Assembly: GCA_022925895.1 (NCBI GenBank)
Contig: JAKSYS010000881.1
Coordinates: 186,001-250,000 of the forward strand
DNA: 64,000 nt
Reading direction: 5' to 3'
DNA from: Fragilaria crotonensis
Lineage: Eukaryota > Bacillariophyta > Fragilariophyceae > Fragilariales > Fragilariaceae
In this document: positions 31,846 to 42,480 of the stretch, one piece after another
Numbering within the stretch: position 1 is the first letter of the stretch
How the letters are laid out: the number at the start of each line of letters is the position of its first letter
The notes under the pieces: generated by a model
Told to the model about the DNA's origin: nothing
Seen by the model: the letters and a program-made list of their open reading frames with translations, nothing else
The model's database searches: none
Position numbers and translations under genes: made by a program

Positions 31846-33567
31846 TCACACAGAATCAAATCGTCCCTCTGCGGACCGGCGAATCAATTTCTCTGGAACA
31901 AGAGAATACGTGTCTTCCTTCGTCCAATAGACACAATAATAGTTGCCCTTGCAATTTTCAAAGTGCAAATGCTGTCGCAAGATGCTACACAATGGCATCG
32001 TTTCGCATGTGCGGGCGGGGTGCCATTCGCCATCCCAAAGGCAGGTGACATTTTGTGGTGATTCGAGCACCAGGTGCTTGCCCATGGTTTCCATGTGTCG
32101 TAGCACCGCATCACGTGCGGATATAGCTGGGCGTTCCTCACTAGCTTGGCGCCTTAACTCCTCAAGAGTCGGCTTACGAGACTTGGGAGATACAATGATG
32201 CAGTGGTTCTTGGGAATAATGTCGTTGTTACCATCTTCATCTTTCCATTCTAACCAGAGGAAAGGACCTGTGCAGTGTTCATAGTGATCCCTGATTTCCA
32301 CTTTATGCCAATCTGTTTCATGGTAATCGAGAACTGTGCCGGTGTATACGACATCGTCGTCTTCGAACAGAGCCCAGACTTTAGTTCCAGGTGGGACGGT
32401 GGCATCAAGATAGCGACCGTGTTTCGTCAGAATTCTATGTGCCCGAAGGTAGTCATCAAAGACCATCCACACGTAAGTTGCTGGTACAACGTGCGTGCGA
32501 AACTCAACTGTGGCAGTCCAACGCTGCTCTTGATAGTCGAATTCCACCATAACCTCCTGTTGGGACGCGTCTGATAACAACGTGGCTGGAAGGTAGAGAG
32601 GAAACAAGTACGGAGATCCAGGCCGAGGTGATCCGCCTCGCCACTTGCAATATGCCTTATCACCTTTCTGCAAGCCCAGCTGACGCGCCCATAACAAGTT
32701 GTCGTTGATTTCCTTTGGAACTTTGCCCTTGTAGTCTCCTTGTTTCACGTTGGTGGCACTTGCTGAAGAAGGTGTCCCGAAGAAAACACTGGTTATGAAG
32801 TGGGCCCCTAACCCAACGATTCCTGAAGGTTCCGTTCTCGGCTTCATCATCTGTATGTCCTTAGATATCAGAAAGGGAAACGGCGCTGTGGGGTCAATTA
32901 ACGTTCCAGTGAGAGTCGCCTGCATCCAATCATTCTTGAGGATCGCGTGATGATCTTCCATGAGTTCCACCACATCCTGAGTCAATAGTTGGTCATCGCT
33001 GTTGCTGGTGGCAGCAGCTGCATTGGAGGTCTTTTTTGGCTTTCGATACAGTCCCCTCATGGCCTTGGAAAATGTATCCGTCATACACCATTCTTCCCCT
33101 GCCGAGGTGGTCGCTTCAGTTGACGTGACACACAACCATGACTTGTTTGTAACCGGCGATATGCAATTTGAAAAACAACCAGAATAGCAGCAGTCGATTA
33201 AGCACCACACTTTATCACCTCGAAAGCACTGTTCAATAGTATTGACTGTATCGCTGTAGCTCCAGTGTTGTCCAATCGTTTTGAATGCCTTCTTTGTTCC
33301 GTGTCCACCATAATAAAACACCAGAGTATCTCCCTTTCGCGACGAGGTTTGCAACAACCGTTGCAATTGAAGTTGACAGTTTTCCCTGCTACATTCATCA
33401 TCCTTGACAAAGACGACGCTTCTCGCACCGTAAAATTGAAAGCACGCTTCCAATTGTTTATCACCCGTCTCAGTGCGTCCTTCTTCAAATTCAGCACAAT
33501 GTCCAACGATAAACACCAGTGTGGATTTCGGTGTTGTTGATGCGGTCGATTCTATATGCCTCGCCAT
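31846..33567 (-). CDS. caspase-fold cysteine peptidase with beta-rich, Tudor-like tail
   Basis: 573 residues. The N-terminal domain (about 15-250) has the caspase-fold signature: a first strand STLVFIVGHC, the catalytic histidine H89 in LVFYYGGHGTKK, and the catalytic cysteine in WCLIDCCYSGC (C127, equivalent to the second Cys of metacaspase DCCHSG). From about 300 the protein holds three SH3/Tudor-like modules rich in aromatic and acidic residues: GDKAYCKWRGG..., PPGTKVWALFEDDDVVYTGT (about 390-460) and NVTCLWDGEWHPARTCET (about 505-565). Peptidases of clan CD cleave after basic or acidic residues; the specificity cannot be read here. No signal peptide. The fused tail could bind modified proteins or chromatin. 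Single-exon gene; the start has no competing Met. Confidence 0.75.
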   Translation of the reverse strand: MARHIESTASTTPKSTLVFIVGHCAEFEEGRTETGDKQLEACFQFYGARSVVFVKDDECSRENCQLQLQRLLQTSSRKGDTLVFYYGGHGTKKAFKTIGQHWSYSDTVNTIEQCFRGDKVWCLIDCCYSGCFSNCISPVTNKSWLCVTSTEATTSAGEEWCMTDTFSKAMRGLYRKPKKTSNAAAATSNSDDQLLTQDVVELMEDHHAILKNDWMQATLTGTLIDPTAPFPFLISKDIQMMKPRTEPSGIVGLGAHFITSVFFGTPSSASATNVKQGDYKGKVPKEINDNLLWARQLGLQKGDKAYCKWRGGSPRPGSPYLFPLYLPATLLSDASQQEVMVEFDYQEQRWTATVEFRTHVVPATYVWMVFDDYLRAHRILTKHGRYLDATVPPGTKVWALFEDDDVVYTGTVLDYHETDWHKVEIRDHYEHCTGPFLWLEWKDEDGNNDIIPKNHCIIVSPKSRKPTLEELRRQASEERPAISARDAVLRHMETMGKHLVLESPQNVTCLWDGEWHPARTCETMPLCSILRQHLHFENCKGNYYCVYWTKEDTYSLVPEKLIRRSAEGRFDSV

Positions 33568-34452
33568 ACTTTTTACAGAATGCTCACAGTACTAGAGAGT
33601 AATCTTCTAGATGCTGCGATAGGAGAGGAACAACCGCGTAGCTATTGACTATTGTAGCACACTGATGACGAGTGGAGGTAGGGGTACAATTGTCGGCAAC
33701 AAAACAATATGCCACAACTACAAGGCTACAAGGTATGTACGATGTACCCATATGACATAAAGCCATACAAGCAAAAGGGATAGATTCGATGCATGAGGCT
33801 TACGCCATAACTGTGTGGTACCGGTATTTCCATAGTGCAATGCACGGTAATTGTAGAAGTACGACAGTACGAACAAAGCAGTTATTTAATGATTAATGAG
33901 GAAAGTAAGTGTAAAAAAGTATAAACATGTCAAACATGCAGAGAAAAAGTTATCGGAGTGCAAAAGTGTTGCAATCCGAGAACAGCCCCATCTTCGGGGA
34001 AGGCTATCGTGTCTTATAAACAACGCCATACAGTATACTTCGCACGCATGAAGTACAGCATTGACGCCATGATCAAGATCTACGCTGGGAGCTTGGATGG
34101 TTTTTCAAACTTCCCATCTTCGACCTCTTCCAGTATAATTGGCATACAACCGTTACCCCTCATATCAAGAACCCTTCTTATTATTGTCTCTTGCGACAAT
34201 TGTGTAAACACCCTAGTGTGGACAAGCATTCAACACCCTAATATTCTTGGCATGGGCCGAACAGCAAGCGGACCGATGAATTTTCCAAACTAGGTCGGCA
34301 GCTCACGATTATCCACTATTGCAGTCAGACCTTATAAAGCAAACAAATGCTTGCCGTAGGGATCCGTGTCTCAAGCTAAGATGTCAGAGATAAAATATAA
34401 AAAGAAAATAAACAGATCGCTGAACAACAGTATTTGAAATTGAATTAGCCAT
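33568..34452. other. intergenic
   Basis: No gene recognised in about 885 bp between the caspase-fold gene and repeat-protein copy 1. AT-rich towards 34350-34440. The 3' flank of copy 1 here does not match the conserved 3' flank of the other three copies. Confidence 0.4.
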
Positions 34453-34941
34453 TTACAGTGATGACAGGTATGATGCTGATGAGGCGGGGGCCTCCTTTGC
34501 AGGTGTTGATGCGGCAGCAGCCATGATAGATGGGTTTCCACCCATCTGACCAGTTGCATGGCCGAATCCAGAAAACACTGGACCAGCAGGCGCCTGAGCA
34601 GGAGCAGCAACAGCCGGAGCTGGAGAAACGTAGGACTTTCCGATCAGGGATGGGTTTCCTCCCATCTGACCTGTGGCGTGACCGAAGCCAGAGAAGATTG
34701 GTTCAGCCTTCACAGCTGGAGCAGGTGCTGGAGTTGCTGCCGCGGTCGCTTCGCCAGTGACATGACCAAAGCCGGAGAATCCAGGAATGCCACCAGTGCT
34801 GGGAGCAGCGGCAGGGGCGATCGGCTTGTATCCAGCGAGGGCGTGTCCTTGAAGGGCGGTAGAGCGAACGAAAGTGGTGGCAGGAGTGAAGGCGGAGATA
34901 GCAACGACAGATGCGGCGACGACAGTGGCAGTGAACTTCAT
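34453..34941 (-). CDS. SGFGHATG-repeat secreted or plastid protein, copy 1
   Basis: 162 residues. A signal peptide (about 1-17) ends at ISAFTPATTF; the A-F-x-P junction fits stramenopile plastid import, although plain secretion is possible. The mature part is Ala/Pro-rich and contains three copies of an F/S-G-F-G-H unit: PGFSGFGHVTGEA, PIFSGFGHATGQMGGNPSLI and PVFSGFGHATGQMGGNPSIM, separated by AP-rich linkers. No known family recognised. Distinctive changes of this copy: linker APAQAPAG and PAKEAP near the C-terminus. It is head-to-head with copy 2; the conserved promoter block is at 35040-35111. Its 3' flank has diverged from copies 2-4. Confidence 0.85.
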   Translation of the reverse strand: MKFTATVVAASVVAISAFTPATTFVRSTALQGHALAGYKPIAPAAAPSTGGIPGFSGFGHVTGEATAAATPAPAPAVKAEPIFSGFGHATGQMGGNPSLIGKSYVSPAPAVAAPAQAPAGPVFSGFGHATGQMGGNPSIMAAAASTPAKEAPASSASYLSSL

Positions 34942-35039
34942 GTTGCTTGTATGTTGGAGTGGTGGAAGGCTGGAAGGTTTATGATTTTAAGAATTGTGAG
35001 AATGATTTGGAAAAGGGACCGTTGTTTCATCTTGTACGA

Positions 35040-35111
35040 AATGTTGACGTCGGCATGGCACCAAATGCTGACGTTTCTTGAGAATTGACGAAAGGTTGGC
35101 GTAAGCATTTC
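35040..35111 (-). promoter_or_regulatory. conserved TGACGT-rich promoter block, copy 1
   Basis: About 100 bp upstream of copy 1. It contains TTGACGTCGG, TGCTGACGTTTC, TTGACGAAAGG and GGCGTAAGC in a fixed order, also found upstream of the other three copies. ACGT-core sites are bound by bZIP factors, and stramenopile aureochromes are reported to recognise TGACGT. Regulation by light is therefore a hypothesis. Confidence 0.65.
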
Positions 35112-35555
35112 TTCTACGAAACTTGTTGATATATGTAACGTCCTACTTCAATGTGGTGACGTCAAATATAATGATGACGGAAGCACATCCCCCAGACCAT
35201 GTTTTGATTTGATATAGATAACGTCTTTTTAACGTTTATTCGAAAGATTTTGCATCGCTTGTACAAATGACCGATATCGTGACACATGAATTGCAGGAAC
35301 TCATGTCTTGACAACATCGCTATCATCCGCACTCGTTCCATGACAGTACCGGTACCCAGTACAAATAACATTGTCAGGAGTCAGGAATTCAGGACGAAGT
35401 TCGAATATGTTCACAAGACACGAGTTCATCGCGCTCGCCGGATATCTGACGTCATAAGGTTCCAAAGAGTTCTATTCAGTCTTGACAGAGAAGTAAATAG
35501 CATCTGGGTGTTTTAGGACGCGACAGTGTTTGTCACGGGATTTAGAAGGGAGAAC
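35112..35555. other. spacer of divergent pair 1
   Basis: 444 bp between the two promoter blocks. It contains GGTGACGTCA near 35153-35162 and CTGACGTCAT near 35447-35456. It shares only short islands (TTCAATGTGGTGACGTCA, ATATGTTCA-AAGACA) with the reverse complement of the pair-2 spacer, so it has diverged while the gene arms have not. Confidence 0.6.
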
Positions 35556-35632
35556 GAAATGCTTACGTCGACCTTTCGTCAATCCTCGAGAAACGTCAGC
35601 ATTTGGTGCCATGCCGACGTCAACATTTCGTA
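35556..35632 (+). promoter_or_regulatory. conserved TGACGT-rich promoter block, copy 2
   Basis: Mirror image of the copy-1 block: GCTTACGTCGACC, TTTCGTCAAT, GAAACGTCAGCA and GCCGACGTCAACA in order, ending about 93 bp before the start codon of copy 2. The downstream leader (CCTTTCCGCATCACTCTCAC through CATACAAGCAAC) is also shared. Confidence 0.65.
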
Positions 35633-35724
35633 AAAGATGACACAACGGTCCCTTTCCGCATCACTCTCACAATTCTTAAAATCATAAACCTTCCAGCCTT
35701 CCACCACTCCAACATACAAGCAAC

Positions 35725-36213
35725 ATGAAGTTCACTGCCACTGTCGTCGCCGCATCTGTCGTTGCTATCTCCGCCTTCACTCCTGCCACCACTTTCGTTC
35801 GCTCTACCGCCCTTCAAGGACACGCCCTCGCTGGATACAAGCCGATCGCCCCTGCCGCTGCTCCCAGCACTGGTGGCATTCCTGGATTCTCCGGCTTTGG
35901 TCATGTCACTGGCGAAGCGACCGCGGCAGCAACTCCAGCACCTGCTCCAGCTGTGAAGGCTGAACCAATCTTCTCTGGCTTCGGTCACGCCACAGGTCAG
36001 ATGGGAGGAAACCCATCCCTGATCGGAAAGTCCTATGTTTCTCCATCTCCGGCTGTTGCTGTTCCTGCTCCGGCCCCTGCTGGTCCAGTATTTTCTGGAT
36101 TCGGCCATGCAACTGGTCAGATGGGTGGAAACCCATCTATCATGGCTGCTGCAGCATCAACACCTGCAAAGAAGGCCCCCGCCTCATCAGCGTCTTACTT
36201 GTCATCTCTGTAA
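35725..36213 (+). CDS. SGFGHATG-repeat secreted or plastid protein, copy 2
   Basis: 162 residues with the same layout as copy 1: signal peptide, ISAFTPA junction, three SGFGH units and a KAPASSASYLSSL end. Linker reads SPSPAVAVPAPAPAG. Its 3' flank contains a small hairpin (TCTACACCGTGTAGA at about 36238-36252) and ACTTAAGCGAAAC, shared with copies 3 and 4. Head-to-head with copy 1; no other gene lies between them. Function unknown. Confidence 0.87.
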   Translation: MKFTATVVAASVVAISAFTPATTFVRSTALQGHALAGYKPIAPAAAPSTGGIPGFSGFGHVTGEATAAATPAPAPAVKAEPIFSGFGHATGQMGGNPSLIGKSYVSPSPAVAVPAPAPAGPVFSGFGHATGQMGGNPSIMAAAASTPAKKAPASSASYLSSL

Positions 36214-38514
36214 ATGGGAAGGGGTAGATTGGCATTCATCTACACCGTGTAGACACTACTGCGAGCATGTACTTAAGCGAAACTATTACATATCACCTCT
36301 TAGTTGAATTGTAGAAATGGACTGTACTCTTGAGAGGTCGACACCGTGACTCTGAACCTAGCTTCGTTGTACGAGTACTTGACCCTCTTCAATTGACTAT
36401 ACCTGGTACCATTTGTGATATCCTACCTTGTTCAGACCTCTCACCCTTGGAAGTTGGTGATGTGAAATGTGAGGCTCACCCATTGATGGCCCACAAGGTT
36501 ACACAGTAGTGAGAGCTTTTTTCACAGGGAATACTCTACTAGCTACCGGTGGTAGTCGTAGTTTGAATGTACTGGAGTACTACTACAATATATGCAACGG
36601 AGAAGAGAGTTTATCCATACACAAATATATTATATATGAATATAGAGTGATGCCGAAATTACAGACGAAGAATTCATCGGTAAGCTCTATGGCTGGATTC
36701 ACGAAGAGGATTCGCGAGGTAGAGCTCTACGTACTAGTACCACTATTTTTTTAGCGCTCGCATATTGAAAATTGATTTACACGCCAAATCACTTGCTTTT
36801 CATTCCATTGACCATGGCAGTGAATATCTCAACCAATTCTTGATATTCCGTGGAGCTTCTTGAAGCTACATCATCTCCTTGCTCTTCATGAGTGAAAGCA
36901 CATTGAAGCTCCACAGAAAACGCAGTTTTGATAAATTCACGACCATTCCAATTTCTACTGATCACGCGCCAGGAGATGGCAGTAAAGGGGGAGCACCTTC
37001 TTCTCTTGTGATTCCAGAAACGTTGTCTGATGAAGAGAACAGTTACCAGCATGTTGCCCAATTGAGTGTTGGTGTCAGTCATACCAAATGTCACGAACCA
37101 TGATGACGATGACAGTGGATCTTGGGATGGATCCAGATTCGAACCCTTAGAGCATCCCCACCCGAGGCGAACACGTGGTGAACTCCGCTTGGAACATTCT
37201 TGGAAGCATTTTCACCATTCCTACTTTTTCCTTTCAAAATAAGGACGGAAGAGGCTCACAGAATGTCACTCCTCGGAACTTTTGCTCCCCAGACGTTGGA
37301 TCAATTTGTTGGCTGTCGATGTGTCGACCGATGGCTTGCTCTCACGACGTGACATGTGAAGTGCCATGAGTTGGGCATGCATTGCCTGGATACAGATGAA
37401 GGTCATAGCAGACTAACAGGGAAGATGAATTTGATACTGTCACCGATGAAGCCTCTGTTGTTGGTGTGCTCCTTGATGGTGCTAGCAAGCAGCTCCAAAC
37501 GTTTTGGCTACTAGAGCCCAATCCTGGTTCCATCGCTGGATCAATGCATCACGGCATCTCGTGATCTGTTGTCACTGCTAAGAGATAAGGAATCACCCAT
37601 CATCATCCTGCAGGACTCGAGTCATGGACACCGCACGTGTGAGGAACTTCTTGACGCTGGGAGCCCTTCACTTGCATTTGTCACCCGACACGGCGGTGGT
37701 GCGCAAGTTTCGAGATTTTGCTGTAAAACCTATCCAGAAGTTGCCAATTCTCTGCCCATTCAAGTTCATGAATCGGGAGAGACAGAATTGGCTGATATAT
37801 GTCAATATCAATTTGAATAACCGGACTTCTTGGCCAGTATTCGATTTGTCAGGATATGTCAATGACCAGCCAAGATATCTCATACAAGATTGGCATGAAC
37901 TACACAATCCTGCTGCCCAATACAAACCTAATTGTCAACAACTTCAAATTGATTGGTGTTGATTGAAAGATCAAATGCTACTTTCTGAGTGGCTGCCTCA
38001 CCCTGCCAAGAAATTTGAATGAATATGCTACTATGGCACATCTCGGATGTATTTTGTTGGGTGCGGTCGCCTGCAATCATGTTGCGTACAATCATAATGC
38101 TGCTTTCTTTAAAGCAGACCTCACTATATTTATCCAACAAGCCGGGCAATCAAGAGCATGGCGGATGAGATGGAATCACTTTGATTTCAGCATACCCTTT
38201 CTTGGTGTTCGACTGTGGGCTCATTCCTCCTGGTCATGACTCATGACTGCTCACCATCTTGTTGCCATTACCTTGCTTTGTTGGTGCAGATCTCGTCACG
38301 CTGGCGCTCACGTCGCGGGTTCTGAAACTCTCGAACATTATATTGTACATCGACTAGACTAGCTACTTCTTCATTGCCACAGTTGGGGTCTATTTCGGCT
38401 AGATGAACAAAAGCTGCACTGACAACCCGATTAGAATCACCAATTCAGTAGCTGTACCGTAACCTTGGTATACTTTTGACGTCGGAAATAAAAAAATTAA
38501 TACTAGGCCTACGT
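36214..38514. other. gene-poor flank between pair 1 and the LINE-like element
   Basis: Begins with the conserved 3' flank of copy 2 (to about 36300). 36691-36780 is a dispersed repeat (listed separately). The rest has only short frames in all orientations, such as 36789-37094 minus and 37569-37962 plus, with no recognisable domain. It is probably eroded mobile-element sequence. Confidence 0.4.
36691..36780 (+). repeat. dispersed repeat, copy a (about 90 bp)
   Basis: GGCTGGATTCACGAAGAGGA, then TTCGCGAGGTAGAGCTCTAC, and after a short variable stretch a T-run with TTAGCGCTCGCAT. Matches 60744-60833 with a few substitutions in both blocks. Confidence 0.6.
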
Positions 38515-41500
38515 AGAGCTACCTCGTGTACCCAAAATATGCATCCAGCCATAGGTCTGGCGAGAATCGACCACCACATCGCCATCTGGTATACACCTCG
38601 GACACTATAAGGCATTGATTGCAAGGCACAAATATTCGCATATTCCAGATGACGACGAGTCCGGAGAGGACCGGATAAGAAAAGTTCAGCTGCATGATGA
38701 GCTCAACGGAATGCAACAGGATATACTCAGACTCCATGTTCAGCTCATAAATTATGCAATTTGTAGAGGTTATTCGTATGATCGATGGAAAACTGTGGCA
38801 AACACGATCCAATTCAAAGAACCTAATAACATCTGAATCCATCGGACACGTGTTATTCATATCTATGAAGCTGACCAAAATCTTATGTTGGGTCTCAAAT
38901 GGAGAAAAGCCTTGTACAACGCAGAAGCAATGAAACAATTGAATGAAGGACAATTCGGGTCGCGACCACGAAGGAACGCAATTGATCCGGTCGCGCTGGA
39001 AGAATTACAATTTGAGCTTTCAAGACTTACCCGCAAATCCATGGTTCAACTGAACTTTGACGCAGCCTCATGCTACGATCGGATTATCCCGAACCTAGCC
39101 ATGCTAGCAAGTTGAGGATTCGGCGTGAATAAAAATGTCACTTCGACAAATGCGAAGACATTCTTAGAAGAGGCAAAGTACCATATCCATACCAAAATGG
39201 GTCTCTCCGAATCATGTTATTCTCGTCAAGAAGACATACCGATATATGGAACAGCCCATGGAAGAAGTGGAAATTCACCAATGATATGGTGTTTCTTGTC
39301 AAGCTTGATATATGATTGTTACGATAAGGATGCCCACCCTGCAGAATATCAAAATCCTGACCATACTAATCATGTCCAAATGGACGATAGTCGGTTTTGT
39401 TGACAACAATAGCACCGGCAAAGTAAATAGATTTCATGACTCGGAGTCAACAATCGCTTGGCATAATCTGCGACAAAAGGCAATTGCCAACGCTACGAGA
39501 TGGGCACATTTGTTACACTCCACGGGGGGAGGAGCTCTCGAACTCACGAAGTGTTCGTACCACATGCTCAATTGGAAATTCTCGATACAAGGCGCACCAG
39601 CCAGTGCTCTGAAACGATGACCAAAGACTGCGTGAACTTCCCGTTCGTGACCCACTTACGGAACAAGTGCAATATCTCAAATACTTGAATCCGTATCAGG
39701 CGCACAAAACATTGGGACATCATAAAGAACCAGCCGGCACCCAGTTCACGCAATATACAAAGCTGAAAGCTAAGAGCACACAGACAACAATGTTCTTGTG
39801 GACAACAGCACTGAGTTGAGACAAAACTTCTTGGTTGTTTTACAATGCGTGCTATCTTCCGGCAGTGCAATATCCATTGACCTGGTCATACATTGACAAG
39901 TTACAATTGGATAAAATACAAAGGAAGGCAACGTCGATTATTATATCAAGAAGCGGATACAATCCTCAATTATGGAGGTGACACACGAACCCCTGTCTCA
40001 CTTGGAGACGCGATGGCAGACATCATTACGCCAGTTCTATCCTCGATACACTTCGGCATACATGTCGACGATCCCTGCATTTCATCAACACAACGTCAAA
40101 ACGATCAACATATTATGGATCTGATGATATCATCCAAATTGTTTAGTAAGACAGAGATCCGCAAACTGAATTTCTGCCAATTGTATTTACAGGCAGTTAC
40201 ATTGTCGGATATTAGCTACCCGAGTGGAGGGAGAAATGCTGGATCACAGCAAACTTGAAGGTTCCCCTTCCCTACAAAGTAGCATTACCCGGTCGGTTGA
40301 AGTCAATCAAGCCAGACCATAGACCATCAACAAGAGAGTGGAAATTGTGGAAGAGGGCCAACCAAATATGGTCATCGGCAGAAGGGAGGCTCAAAGCAAC
40401 TTGGAGCATGCACAGTGACAATTCAGAACCAGCAGCGGTTTCAGCAATTTGCTTATCGGAGTAGGTCAAGAATATGGGTTTGAAGACAGGAGGGAGATTA
40501 GTATATCGGCTATCCGATCTCGCACTCAAACATCCAAGACCCATGTAAAGAAGTAATTCGGACGTTTCAGTTGCTTCCTCGGCAGGCGTTGCCGATCAAA
40601 GTGGAGATCAACAATCAACAGACTTGTTGGCGACAATCCACTCCGCCACCACCAATATGTGGTGTTCCTCCAGAAATCCCGCGATCTTTGTGGTCTAACC
40701 AGTTCGAGGAGTATTCAAGTTTCAAGTACGTTAGACACATGGGAAGTAGATCTGCTACAACACATTGAGCTTCTAGTGGACCCGAATTTATCATGTTTGG
40801 AAGCGCAACATAACTTCCAGGCGGTCAGCAATGGATTCGTTTTAATCACAAAGTCTGCATCATTTGGATGGCTTTTGAGCTCATCACAAGGAGAACACTT
40901 AGCCAAAAACATGGGTTCGTTAAGAGGCAAGACAGTAGTACATTCGTATCAAGCAGAAGTCTATGGTGTCCTGTCCTTGCTATGATTTCTAATCCAATTT
41001 GGAAAAGACACACAAATGCATGAACCATGGATTGGAGCCATATCAACGGATGGACAGAGCCTGCTCAATACTTTAGAAGGGAAGGAAAATGTTAAAGGAC
41101 GCCGGGCCGGGGAACCTGTAGACTTGGATCATAATAAGGTAGTTCTGGATGTGTTGAGTACAGAATGGGATGTTCTCAACGAGATTCAACATTCTCTGCG
41201 CAGGCTACCGAGAGTAAGGCGGGCGGATTACGTTCAAGGGCATCAAGATCAACAAGCAGCATATGAAGTTTAGCCACTTTCAGCAAGATTGAACATCGAA
41301 GCAAACCGGATCGCATCACAGTACCATCAAGAGCATTCCGGCCAGCGACTGATGACTTTGTTGTTCCCACACGCACGTGCTCACCTGGCTGGTGATAGGT
41401 ATTGGAACAGTCACATTGCGGTACGAAGAGGCGACTACTATTTTGGAGACCACCACCCCACCACTGATGGTATACATGTGTAAAAAATATGGATGGACGG

Positions 41501-42480
41501 CATCAACATCCGAGATGATTGATTGGACAGCTCACTCACAATCAATTCAGGCATTTAGAAAGTGCCGGTCCCATATGGTTAAATTCATCCGCGGAATATT
41601 CTCAACAACAAATGACAGATTGAACAAACTAGAGGGAGGACATCGAATGTGCCCTTCATGTCAAGTATCCCCCAAAGATCACATCCAAATTGTTGCGAAC
41701 CTTTCTGACGGCAATTAAGGATTTTTGTGAGAAGACAAACACATACATACCCTTGCAGCATCTTCTGTTGAAGATTTTGACGTCCATCGTCATGGGAATG
41801 GATCCATCGGAAATAATGGAGCAATTTGACCAATATCCAGGCGAACTCCACGAGGCAATACAACAACAGTCTGTCATCGGTTGGTGTCAAATGCTTTACG
41901 GGCGACTGAGTAAGCAATGGAGCAACGCAAATTATAGTCATTCAGACAATCCTACAGACACAATTGAAGGGAGCTGGCAAGTAGCCCCAATCAAAGTGAT
42001 ATGGAAGAAGTGGCAAGAACTATGGCAAGACCGGAATGAAGCCCTTCATGGTTATGATGAAGCATCGCGAAAACGTGCAGAAACTTTGGAAGTCCCACGG
42101 CAACTTGTTCACAATTTTTATCCACAACGAACGATGCTAGAATCTCTCGTCCAAGCTCTTCTCCTGGAACCCGAAGAGCAACATAACACACAACCCATCC
42201 AGCATGTTACCAAGAATTGGCTTCAGGTCAACAGCATAATATTCAAGGAAAATGCTCGACGAGTGAACCAACTGGCACTGAGGGGAGTACGATCAATCGG
42301 AACATATTTTCCACCGAGGGCGAGCCCACCAGGATAGAGTAGTATACCGAGGTATCAGAAGCTACAATTATTACGAAGGGGGGCGCGAGCTTAACGACAG
42401 CTCGTGGTCTTCCGTGCCAGTCGAGTCCTCCTCATCATGAGGACGGCAGCACGTTAAGTTAGATTTTGTTTTTTTATATG
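38515..42480 (+). mobile_element. broken LINE-like (non-LTR) retroelement
   Basis: Plus-strand coding remnants in element order: a reverse transcriptase (about 38.6-39.6 kb) with fingers region YDRWKTVANTIQFKEP, a template-grip stretch NEGQFGSRPRRNAIDPVALE, motif A NFDAASCYDRI, motif B GTAHGRSGNSPMIWCFLSSL and a motif C-like GFVDN. Then an RNase-H-like part (about 40.8-41.3 kb, AISTDGQSLLNTL). Then a CxxC...H zinc-knuckle-like segment and a C-terminal WQELWQDRNEALHG domain (to 42337). No long terminal repeats and no integrase are seen, and no endonuclease domain was found upstream, so it is probably 5' truncated. The coding sequence is broken into many frames. The 3' tail holds small hairpins (GAGCTTAACGACAGCTCG) and ends in a short T-run near 42470. 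Confidence 0.7.
41690..42337 (+). pseudogene. C-terminal coding remnant of the LINE-like element
   Basis: The longest surviving frame of the element, 215 codons. It ends with a segment (VIWKKWQELWQDRNEALHGY) characteristic of the C-terminus of non-LTR polyproteins in diatoms and other protists. It lies directly after the zinc-knuckle-like part. Not expected to be a host gene. Confidence 0.55.

Noticed and set aside
34558-35088. Long antisense frames overlapping the four repeat genes (for example 34558-35088, 35620-36108, 47214-47702, 48277-48765)
   Set aside because: They are exact shadows of the 162-aa genes on the other strand. They recur only because the genes are near-identical and lack a signal or domain of their own.
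37128-37160. tRNA-like T-loop sequence (GGGTTCGAATC on the minus strand)
   Set aside because: The bases flanking the TTCGAAT loop do not pair into a T stem, and no anticodon or acceptor stem is found at the right distance.
38515-42480. LTR-type retroelement reading for the reverse-transcriptase region
   Set aside because: No terminal repeats flank it, no integrase or protease is seen, and the RT, RNase H and C-terminal zinc-knuckle order fits a LINE-like element.
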